Below, piece by piece: positions 1 to 4,541 of a stretch of 5,149 nucleotides of DNA. Position numbers and translations under genes: made by a program. Each line of letters opens with the position of its first letter. Positions within the stretch are counted from its first letter, which is position 1. Source of the stretch: an uncultured Clostridia bacterium (GTDB taxonomy: Bacteria > Bacillota > Clostridia > Christensenellales > CAG-138); assembly GCA_946183765.1 (NCBI GenBank), contig CAMHDC010000112.1, forward strand, positions 1-5,149. The letters run 5' to 3'. Below the pieces are notes generated by a model. It was not told the DNA's origin. It saw only the letters and a list, made by a program, of their open reading frames with translations, and did not search any database.

Positions 1-769
1 GCTTCGGTCCCGGTCCATGGAGAGCTGTCGCCGGGAGCTGACGACATTGACGGAGAAGGGGTACCGGGAGATCGTGCTCACCGGCATCGAGCTCACGGAG
101 TACGGCAAGGATTTGGCGGACAGGCCTACCCTGAACGACCTTATCCGCCTCAGCGACGAGTGCGGGGTGGAGCGCCTTCGGCTGGGCTCCCTGGACCCCC
201 GGTTCGCGGACGAAGCCTTTGCCCGCACCTGCGCCGGGAGCCGGAGCCTCTGCCATCAGTTCCATCTGTCCCTCCAAAGCGGATCGGACACGGTGCTCCT
301 TCGCATGAACCGGCGGTATACGGCGAAGGAATATTGGGAGAACGCCGATCGGCTGCGGGCGTATATGCCCGACGCCGCCATGACCACGGACGTGATCGCG
401 GGCTTCCCCGGGGAGACCCAGGCGGAGCATGAGCAGACCGCCGCCTTTTTGCGACAGGTGGGATTTGCCCGCATCCACGTGTTCCCCTATTCGAGGCGGC
501 CCGGCACCAAGGCGGCTTCCCTGCCCGGCCAGCTGACCCGACAGGAGAAGGCACGGCGGGCCCGGGAGCTCATCGAGATCGGGGACGAGCTGGAAAAATC
601 GTTCATCGACAGGCAGATCGGCGCCGTGCATCAGGTCCTCATGGAGGAGGACGGCACGGGCTATACCGGAAACTACGTCCGGGTGCGCTGCCCGGGACCG
701 GCGGGAGAGCTGGTCAGCGTGCGCATCGCGGGACGGGAAAATACCATAGCTATAGGAGATTTAGTATGA
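1..769 (+). CDS. mtaB: tRNA (t6A37) C2-methylthiotransferase MtaB, 3' part
   Basis: This is a radical-SAM methylthiotransferase that converts t6A37 to ms2t6A37 in tRNAs reading ANN codons. The gene is cut by the window edge: the reading frame is open from base 2 and leaves about 255 codons of a protein usually near 430-450. The ATG at 17 is internal, because the residues LRSRS just before it match the conserved GRSRS stretch that follows the Fe-S cysteine motif in this family. The N-terminal MTTase domain and the CxxxCxxC motif therefore lie upstream. Visible parts, numbered from that ATG, are YREIVLTGIE (about 17-26), HLSLQSGSDTVLLRMNRRYT (83-102), the radical-SAM segment DVIAGFPGET and a C-terminal TRAM RNA-binding domain (about 193-250). 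The stop overlaps the hinT start by 4 nt (ATGA), which implies translational coupling. MtaB rather than MiaB or RimO is chosen from these motifs and the hinT neighbour. Confidence 0.93.
   Translation, partial: LRSRSMESCRRELTTLTEKGYREIVLTGIELTEYGKDLADRPTLNDLIRLSDECGVERLRLGSLDPRFADEAFARTCAGSRSLCHQFHLSLQSGSDTVLLRMNRRYTAKEYWENADRLRAYMPDAAMTTDVIAGFPGETQAEHEQTAAFLRQVGFARIHVFPYSRRPGTKAASLPGQLTRQEKARRARELIEIGDELEKSFIDRQIGAVHQVLMEEDGTGYTGNYVRVRCPGPAGELVSVRIAGRENTIAIGDLV
754..758 (+). promoter_or_regulatory. Ribosome binding site of hinT
   Basis: AGGAG lies 7 nt before the ATG at 766, inside the last codons of mtaB. It fixes the hinT start at the overlapping ATGA junction and supports co-translation with mtaB. 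Confidence 0.8.
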
Positions 770-1104
770 GTTGTTTGTTTTGCAGGATCGCCGCCGGGGA
801 AATCCCCTCCACCAAGGTCTATGAGGACGAACTGGTCTACGCCTTTCGGGACATCGCACCCCAGGCCCCGGTCCACGTGTTGATCATTCCCAAGAAGCAT
901 ATCGAGAGCGCCCAGGCCCTGACGAAAGAGGACGACGCTTTGCTGTGCCATATGTTCGCCTGCGCCCGGAAGATCGCCGAGAGCGAGGGCGTGGCCGCTT
1001 CCGGCTATCGGCTCATCACCAACGTGGGGGACGACGCGGGCCAGAGCGTCCACCATCTCCATCTGCATCTGATCGGCGGCAAGACGCTGAAGTGGGACAA
1101 CTGA
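766..1104 (+). CDS. hinT: HIT-family purine nucleoside phosphoramidase (HinT-like)
   Basis: This is a small cytosolic histidine-triad protein of 112 residues, the usual length for bacterial HinT. The family hydrolyses AMP-N bonds such as adenosine 5'-phosphoramidates and lysyl-AMP; the physiological substrate is unsettled. The N-terminus SCLFCRIAAGEIPS is typical, with two of the cysteines found in many Hint proteins (C3, C6). The histidine triad is H97-L-H99-L-H101-L-I, followed by GG, and H37 lies in the conserved APVHVLIIPKKH segment. The start is fixed by the AGGAG site 7 nt upstream. The gene overlaps mtaB by 4 nt and is followed after 8 nt by the acetyltransferase-like gene, so all three are probably one transcript. 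The mtaB-hinT pairing is, as I recall, common in Clostridia. Family assignment is secure; the exact substrate is not. Confidence 0.95.
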   Translation: MSCLFCRIAAGEIPSTKVYEDELVYAFRDIAPQAPVHVLIIPKKHIESAQALTKEDDALLCHMFACARKIAESEGVAASGYRLITNVGDDAGQSVHHLHLHLIGGKTLKWDN

Positions 1105-1112
1105 GGCAGGAT

Positions 1113-2333
1113 ATGGTCACGATCAAGGTTGCAAAAACCAGGCGGGAGATCCGGGATTTCGTCATCTTTCCCACCAAACTTTACAAAAACGATCCCTACT
1201 ACGTGCCCGACATGGTGGGGGATCAGATCAACGATTTGATGCCCGACAAGAATCCGGCCTTCGAGTACTGCGAGGCCCGATGCTTCCTCGCCTATCGGGA
1301 CGGGAAGATCGTGGGTCGGGTGGCCGGCATCCTGAACAAGCGGGCCAACGAGAAGAACAACGTGAACTATCTTCGGTTCGCCTTCTTCGACTTCATCGAC
1401 GATCCGGAGGTCACGGACGCCCTCTACGCCGCCCTGGCCGACTACGCCCGGGAGCTGGGCTGCGTGGCCATCCACGGGCCCCAGGGCTTCTCGGACATGG
1501 ACCGGGAGGGCATGCTGGTGGAGGGCTTCGACCGGCTCAGCCAGTTCTTCGTGTACTACAACTACCCCTACTATCTCGATCACATGGCCCGGCTGGGCTT
1601 CGTGAAGGAGGTGGACTGGGTGGAGTATCTCATCCACGTGCCCGACGCGGTGCCGCCCCGGATGGAGAAGATCGTATCCTACACCAAGCAGCACCTGTCG
1701 CTGAAGCTGGCGGACCTGTCCGACAAGAAGAACCTGCCCAAGTACCTGAAGGACGTGTTCGCCCTCTACAACGAAGCGTATCAGGTCATCTTCGGCATGG
1801 TGCCCCTGACGCCCAAGCAGATCGAAAAGTACACCCACGAATTTCTGCCGCTGGTCACCAACAACACCTCCTGCTTCGTCTACAACGACAAGGACGAGCT
1901 GTTGGGCTTCGGCGTGGGCGCGCCGTCCCTCTCCAAGGCGAATCAGAAGAACCGGGGCCGGCTGTTCCCCTTCGGCTGGATCGCCACCCTTCGGGCCCTC
2001 AAGGGCAAGAACGACCGCATCGACATGTTCCTCATCGCCGTGCGGCCGGATCTCAAGGGCGCGGGCCTCAACCTGGTCATCCTGGAGGACCTGCTCCGCA
2101 AGGGCATCCAGAAAGGCGTGAAGTTCGCCGAGACCGGACCCCAGCTGGAGATGAACAAGGACGTGCTGTCCATGTGGCGGCTCTTCGACACGGAGCAGCA
2201 CAAGCGCCGCCGCTGCTTCATCCGCATGCTGGACGGCAGCGAGCCGCCGAAGGTCACGCAGCTGGACGACCTTAACGAGCTCAAGGCCCGGGAGCAGGCG
2301 AAAAAAGACGAAACGTTGTCAAATCCGTCATAA
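1113..2333 (+). CDS. GNAT-like acyltransferase of unknown substrate
   Basis: The protein has 406 residues and no signal peptide or membrane segment. It resembles a family usually annotated as GNAT N-acetyltransferase or YghO-like. The N-terminal half (about 1-175) carries NDPYYVPDM (26-34), CFLAYRDGKIVGRVAGI (57-73), HGPQGFSDMDREGMLVEGFD (121-140) and a YNYPYY segment (149-154). The C-terminal half (about 220-370) holds FLIAVRPDLKGAGLN (306-320), which looks like the acetyl-CoA pyrophosphate loop after beta-strand 4 of the GNAT fold. The tail (about 375-406) is charged and probably flexible. The start is the ATG at 1113, preceded by GAGG at 1103-1106. An in-frame ATG at 945 would lie inside hinT and adds an arginine-rich stretch typical of shadow translation. 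It sits 8 nt after hinT, so it is likely co-transcribed with mtaB-hinT. No substrate can be inferred; some relatives may be non-catalytic. Confidence 0.85.
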   Translation: MVTIKVAKTRREIRDFVIFPTKLYKNDPYYVPDMVGDQINDLMPDKNPAFEYCEARCFLAYRDGKIVGRVAGILNKRANEKNNVNYLRFAFFDFIDDPEVTDALYAALADYARELGCVAIHGPQGFSDMDREGMLVEGFDRLSQFFVYYNYPYYLDHMARLGFVKEVDWVEYLIHVPDAVPPRMEKIVSYTKQHLSLKLADLSDKKNLPKYLKDVFALYNEAYQVIFGMVPLTPKQIEKYTHEFLPLVTNNTSCFVYNDKDELLGFGVGAPSLSKANQKNRGRLFPFGWIATLRALKGKNDRIDMFLIAVRPDLKGAGLNLVILEDLLRKGIQKGVKFAETGPQLEMNKDVLSMWRLFDTEQHKRRRCFIRMLDGSEPPKVTQLDDLNELKAREQAKKDETLSNPS

Positions 2334-2344
2334 GAGCGTATACT
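2316..2344 (+). promoter_or_regulatory. Predicted sigma-A promoter of murC
   Basis: TTGTCA (2316-2321) and TATACT (2339-2344) are separated by 17 nt, close to the vegetative consensus. The promoter overlaps the final codons of the acetyltransferase-like gene and would start transcription near 2351. That leaves a leader of about 23 nt before the GTG start of murC, so murC can be transcribed apart from the upstream operon. This is predicted from sequence only. Confidence 0.7.
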
Positions 2345-2360
2345 ATAAGGAAACCTGGTT

Positions 2361-2365
2361 GGAGG
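2361..2365 (+). promoter_or_regulatory. Ribosome binding site that sets the murC start
   Basis: GGAGG lies 8 nt before the GTG at 2374. It overlaps the in-frame TTG at 2359, so that TTG cannot use it and has no good site of its own. This makes GTG 2374 the better start. Confidence 0.8.
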
Positions 2366-2373
2366 CAAAACAA

Positions 2374-3738
2374 GTGGCAGTAGGTTTGGACGATGTGAAG
2401 CGCATCCACCTCATCGGCGTGGGCGGGTGCAGCATGAGCGGTATCGCGCAGATATTGAAGAAGCAGGGGCACGTGATCACGGGCTCGGATCGGGAGCGCT
2501 CCCAGTTCACGGACCGGCTGGAGGAGCTGGGCATCCCCGTGTCCATTCCCCAGAAGGGGGAGCAGGTGGAGGGCGCGGAGCTGGTCATCTACTCCGCCGC
2601 CATCAAGCCCGACAATCCGGAGCGGGCCTACGCCCGGGCCCACGGCATCCCCGAGATGGAGCGGAGCGTGGCTCTGGGGCAGATCTCGGCCCGGTACCCC
2701 CATGTGGCCGCCATCTCCGGCTGCCACGGCAAGACCACCATCACCTCCATGCTGGCCTACATCAACGAGGAGGCGAAGCTGGACGCCACGGTCCACGTGG
2801 GCGGCTTCGTGGACCTGCTGGGCGGCGGCGTGAAGGTGGGGGACGGGGACCTGTTCATCACCGAGGCCTGCGAGTATGTGAAGAGCTTCCTCACCCTGGT
2901 GCCCACGGTGGCCCTGGTCAACAACATCGACAACGACCATTTGGACTGCTACAAGGACCAGCAGGAGATCATCGAGACCTTCGCCCGGTTCTGCGCCCTG
3001 GTGCCCCCCGAGGGGAAGATCATCGTCTGCCGGGACGACGAGAAGGTCCAGCGGCTGCTGCCCCTTTTGGACCGGACGCCTCTGACCTACGGCCTTGCCG
3101 AGGGCGACTGGCACGCCGATGCCGTCGAATTCGACAGCCTGGGCTGCGCCTCCTTCGACCTCGTGCACGAGGGGAACACCCTGGGCCGGATCACCCTCCA
3201 CGTGCCCGGCACCCACAATATCATCAACGCCCTGGCCGCCTGCGCCGTGGCCAGCGTCTTCGGCGCCGGCTTCGACAGCATGGCCCGGGCCCTGGATCGC
3301 TTTAGGAACACCAAGCGCCGGTTCGAGTTCATGGGCGAGCGCAACGGTGTCCGCGTCTTCCACGACTACGGCCACCATCCCAACGAGATCGCCGCCACCT
3401 TGGAGGCCGCCAGCCGGGTGCCCCACAAGGCCCTCTACTGCGTCTTCCAGTGCAACAGCTATACCCGGGCCCGCACCCTGTTCTGCGAGAACGTGACCTG
3501 CTTTGCCAACGCCGACAAGGTCCTGGTCCCCGACATCTACCCGGGCCGGGAGGTGGACACCGGCATCGTCCACGCCCGGGACATGGTGAAGGGCATCAAC
3601 GCCGCCACCGATAACGCCCTCTATATCCCCACTTTCGAAGAGATCCGCGCCTGGCTGGATGAAAACGCCCGGCCCGGCGATCTGGTCATCACGGTGGGCA
3701 GCGGCAACGTCTACGCCCAGACCCGCAAGCTTCTCTGA
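2374..3738 (+). CDS. murC: UDP-N-acetylmuramate--L-alanine ligase
   Basis: This cytosolic enzyme adds L-alanine to UDP-MurNAc with ATP, the first step of the peptidoglycan stem peptide. From the GTG start it has 454 residues, normal for MurC. In order it shows the N-terminal nucleotide-sugar-binding loop IGVGGCSMSGIA (14-25), the ATP P-loop GCHGKTT (116-122), EACEY (164-168), NNIDNDHLDCY (183-193), the TKRRFE segment (313-318) and the C-terminal DYGHHPNEI (331-339). Several residues differ from the usual MurC form: GCHGKTT for GTHGKTT, DYGHHP for DYAHHP, and GSGN near the end where GAGD is common. The EACEY form is seen in clostridial enzymes. An in-frame TTG at 2359 is rejected because the GGAGG site fits only GTG 2374. 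The gene has its own promoter at 2316-2344, and no hairpin terminator is visible before the tRNA promoter. It could be a MurC paralogue rather than the sole enzyme. Confidence 0.92.
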   Translation: MAVGLDDVKRIHLIGVGGCSMSGIAQILKKQGHVITGSDRERSQFTDRLEELGIPVSIPQKGEQVEGAELVIYSAAIKPDNPERAYARAHGIPEMERSVALGQISARYPHVAAISGCHGKTTITSMLAYINEEAKLDATVHVGGFVDLLGGGVKVGDGDLFITEACEYVKSFLTLVPTVALVNNIDNDHLDCYKDQQEIIETFARFCALVPPEGKIIVCRDDEKVQRLLPLLDRTPLTYGLAEGDWHADAVEFDSLGCASFDLVHEGNTLGRITLHVPGTHNIINALAACAVASVFGAGFDSMARALDRFRNTKRRFEFMGERNGVRVFHDYGHHPNEIAATLEAASRVPHKALYCVFQCNSYTRARTLFCENVTCFANADKVLVPDIYPGREVDTGIVHARDMVKGINAATDNALYIPTFEEIRAWLDENARPGDLVITVGSGNVYAQTRKLL

Positions 3739-3769
3739 CGCGCAGACCTCAGTCGGCCGGCGATACGCA

Positions 3770-3797
3770 TTGACAAAACGCCTGAATTTGGTATAAT
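3770..3797 (+). promoter_or_regulatory. Strong predicted tRNA promoter
   Basis: A perfect TTGACA (3770-3775) and a perfect TATAAT (3792-3797) are separated by 16 nt. TGG directly precedes the -10 box, giving an extended -10 (TGn). Transcription should start near 3804, just before the leader hairpin, and run through both tRNA-Arg-like copies to the terminator at 3985-4022. A fully consensus promoter is expected for a stable-RNA gene. No second promoter is visible between the two copies, so this is the likely source of the intact tRNA. Confidence 0.88.
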
Positions 3798-3804
3798 CAC
3801 TCTC

Positions 3805-3821
3805 GCGGTCATCCCGACCGC
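3805..3821 (+). other. Hairpin in the 5' leader of the tRNA transcript
   Basis: GCGGTC (3805-3810) and GACCGC (3816-3821) form a perfect 6-bp GC-rich stem with an ATCCC loop. It would sit at the very 5' end of the transcript from the 3770-3797 promoter and end 4 nt before the broken tRNA copy. It could protect the 5' end, help precursor processing, or be a protein-binding palindrome in DNA. There is no U-run, so it is not a terminator. Confidence 0.5.
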
Positions 3822-3825
3822 ATCC

Positions 3826-3895
3826 CTCTCCGTAGCTCAGCAGGATAGAGCGTCCGCCTCCTAAGAATCATACCTAGGGTTCCGCGGAGAGTGCA
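3826..3895 (+). pseudogene. Broken tRNA-Arg-like copy
   Basis: The 5' half is a good tRNA: acceptor strand CTCTCCG (3826-3832), D-arm GCTC/GAGC, anticodon strand TCCGC (3853-3857) and loop CTCCTAA with anticodon CCT (3860-3862). It matches the intact tRNA downstream at 37 of 39 positions (3827-3865 against 3910-3948). After G3865 the anticodon 3' strand (GCGGA expected) and a normal T-arm are missing. Yet CGGAGAG (3885-3891) pairs perfectly with CTCTCCG and is followed by TGCA, close to an NCCA end. The total is about 70 nt against 77 for the intact copy. A functional tRNA seems impossible without the anticodon stem and T-arm. I infer a separate tRNA-Arg gene disrupted at or after the anticodon loop, possibly an old integration junction. 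Confidence 0.7.
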
Positions 3896-3898
3896 TAA
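3865..3898 (+). repeat. Imperfect repeat, copy A (inside the broken tRNA)
   Basis: This stretch begins GAATCATACCTAGGG and ends GAGTGCATAA. It resembles 4062-4090, which begins GAATACTACCTAGTGG and ends GAGCGCATAA. The shared blocks are GAAT, TACCTAG, GGT, GAG and GCATAA, with copy B about 5 nt shorter in the middle. It starts exactly where the broken tRNA departs from the intact one, so it may be element-derived attachment-site sequence. The alignment was made by eye and has gaps. Confidence 0.5.
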
Positions 3899-3908
3899 AT
3901 CTAAATAA

Positions 3909-3985
3909 GTCTCCGTAGCTCAGCAGGATAGAGCATTCGCCTCCTAAGCGAAAGGCCGCGCGTTCGAATCGCGCCGGGGACGCCA
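3909..3985 (+). tRNA. tRNA-Arg (anticodon CCT), with encoded CCA
   Basis: This folds as a complete 77-nt cloverleaf. The acceptor stem is GTCTCCG (3909-3915) with CGGGGAC (3975-3981), including one T-G wobble. The D-arm is GCTC/GAGC. The anticodon stem is TTCGC/GCGAA around loop CTCCTAA, giving anticodon CCT at 3943-3945, which reads AGG arginine codons. The variable loop AGGCC is followed by the T-arm GCGCG/CGCGC with loop TTCGAAT. The discriminator is G3982 and CCA is encoded at 3983-3985. It lies downstream of the broken copy and appears to depend on the same promoter. A terminator stem begins at the last A of CCA. Genes for tRNA are common targets of site-specific integrases, and composition changes just after this one. 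Confidence 0.96.
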
Positions 3986-4022
3986 AAAAGGTCCGAAAAC
4001 ATTACGTTTTCGGACCTTTTTT
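3985..4022 (+). terminator. Intrinsic terminator of the tRNA unit
   Basis: A perfect 16-bp stem pairs 3985-4000 (AAAAAGGTCCGAAAAC) with 4006-4021 around a 5-nt ATTAC loop, ending in six T at 4017-4022. The matching A-run at the 5' side means it could also stop transcription arriving from the right. It isolates the chromosomal unit from the AT-rich region that follows. Confidence 0.93.
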
Positions 4023-4036
4023 GCTTTTCACATATC

Positions 4037-4053
4037 TTACTGCACTTTTACTG
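4037..4053 (+). repeat. TTACTG repeat pair, cluster 1
   Basis: TTACTG occurs at 4037 and 4048, 11 nt apart; the second is part of TTTTACTG (4046-4053). The 13-mer TTACTGCACTTTT at 4037-4049 recurs exactly at 4155-4167. Spacing near one helical turn suits protein binding on one DNA face, such as integrase arm sites, but this is inference. Confidence 0.55.
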
Positions 4054-4061
4054 TCCAAAAG

Positions 4062-4090
4062 GAATACTACCTAGTGGTCTGAGCGCATAA
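4062..4090 (+). repeat. Imperfect repeat, copy B
   Basis: It starts GAATACTACCTAGTGG and ends GAGCGCATAA, matching copy A at 3865-3898 in several blocks in the same orientation, 197 nt downstream. Similarity extends weakly upstream: TCCAAAAG here against TCCTAAG of the tRNA anticodon loop. This suggests a relative or remnant of the same junction sequence. Confidence 0.5.
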
Positions 4091-4142
4091 GAGCAATGAT
4101 ATGCAGCGAAATGGAAGGCTGCTATTTGGCCATATACCATCA

Positions 4143-4167
4143 TTTTACTGAATTTTACTGCACTTTT
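4143..4167 (+). repeat. TTACTG repeat pair, cluster 2
   Basis: TTTTACTG occurs at 4143-4150 and 4153-4160, 10 nt apart, and the second runs into the 13-mer shared with 4037-4049. The two clusters lie 118 nt apart in the same orientation and flank repeat copy B. Confidence 0.55.
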
Positions 4168-4320
4168 TTTATAACGCATCTGTTTCAGCCCTTTTGTTCG
4201 TCGTTTGTAATTTATCATCTCCCAACGTTTTCCTCTGTCGTTATCTCGATCCGCGGAGTAACCCTATCATTCTATGTTAGTCCATAAGCACAAAATATAT
4301 TATTTCGGAGACCATTAAAA

Positions 4321-4404
4321 ATGCCATTTATCGATGCTGTTATAAGTAGAGGGGCAAAAATCAGAGCCCTCCACCTTGACAACAGAATAGCCAATCTCGG
4401 GTAA
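4321..4404 (+). CDS. Possible 27-residue small ORF, unrecognised
   Basis: An ATG at 4321 follows GGAG (4307-4310) at a spacing of 10 nt and opens 27 codons, starting MPFIDAVISRG and ending at a TAA at 4402-4404. The frame continues open after this stop to a TAA at 4507-4509. The second part contains AARRDAGVRENMRENDGPRW, which reads like a protein C-terminus. It could be a leader peptide, a decayed gene with one stop, or chance. I recognise no family and it may not be translated. Confidence 0.2.
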   Translation: MPFIDAVISRGAKIRALHLDNRIANLG

Positions 4405-4530
4405 CACCAGAATGATACTTCCGCCTTGAACGCTTCACAGCATTGGGCGGCCCGGCGGGATGCGGGGGTTCGAGAGAACATGCGTGAGAACGACGGCCCG
4501 AGATGGTAAGCACATCTCCTATAAAACAAC

Positions 4531-4535
4531 GAGGT
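4531..4535 (+). promoter_or_regulatory. Ribosome binding site of the ParA gene
   Basis: GAGGT lies 6 nt before the ATG at 4542. It supports that start, which begins exactly at the conserved N-terminus of the ParA fold. Confidence 0.75.
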
Positions 4536-4541
4536 AACCCA

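Larger units (their letters stand above)
4023..4541. other. AT-rich, mostly non-coding left end of a putative mobile element
   Basis: About 520 nt separate the tRNA terminator from the ParA gene. The first 300 nt are clearly AT-rich, unlike the chromosome to the left, and hold TTTTACTG repeats (4037-4053, 4143-4167) and imperfect repeat copy B (4062-4090). From about 4435 to 4505 the composition turns GC-rich again. I see no convincing long gene on either strand, only short open frames, including a 27-codon one at 4321. The layout fits an attachment-site arm region plus the ParA leader. A TTGACA at 4376-4381 lacks a good -10 box at the right distance, so no ParA promoter can be placed with confidence. 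Confidence 0.55.

Noticed and set aside
945..1112. N-terminal extension of the acetyltransferase-like gene from an ATG at 945
   Set aside because: It lies inside hinT in another frame and encodes an arginine-rich stretch typical of GC-rich shadow translation. The ATG at 1113 has its own ribosome site and starts at the family-like N-terminus.
1005..2201. 398-codon open frame on the minus strand
   Set aside because: It is antisense to the acetyltransferase-like gene. Its low-complexity V/H/L/G/E-rich protein is what a GC-rich codon pattern gives in reverse.
2359..2373. TTG at 2359 as the murC start
   Set aside because: The GGAGG ribosome site at 2361-2365 overlaps it and is ideally placed only for GTG 2374.
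2281..3573. 430-codon open frame on the minus strand
   Set aside because: It is antisense to murC, with repetitive G/V/H/D/Q-rich composition and no recognisable motif.
3865..3948. Intron in the tRNA-Arg anticodon loop
   Set aside because: The 83-nt offset is too short for a group I intron and no intron core is visible. The second copy is a full tRNA with its own 5' half, so splicing is not needed.
4096..4287. 63-codon open frame on the plus strand
   Set aside because: It has a weak ribosome site, F/Y/H/S-rich composition from AT-rich DNA, and overlaps the direct repeats. No family is recognised.
4376..4404. TTGACA at 4376-4381 as the ParA promoter
   Set aside because: No acceptable -10 box lies 16-18 nt downstream (the position reads about GGGTAA).
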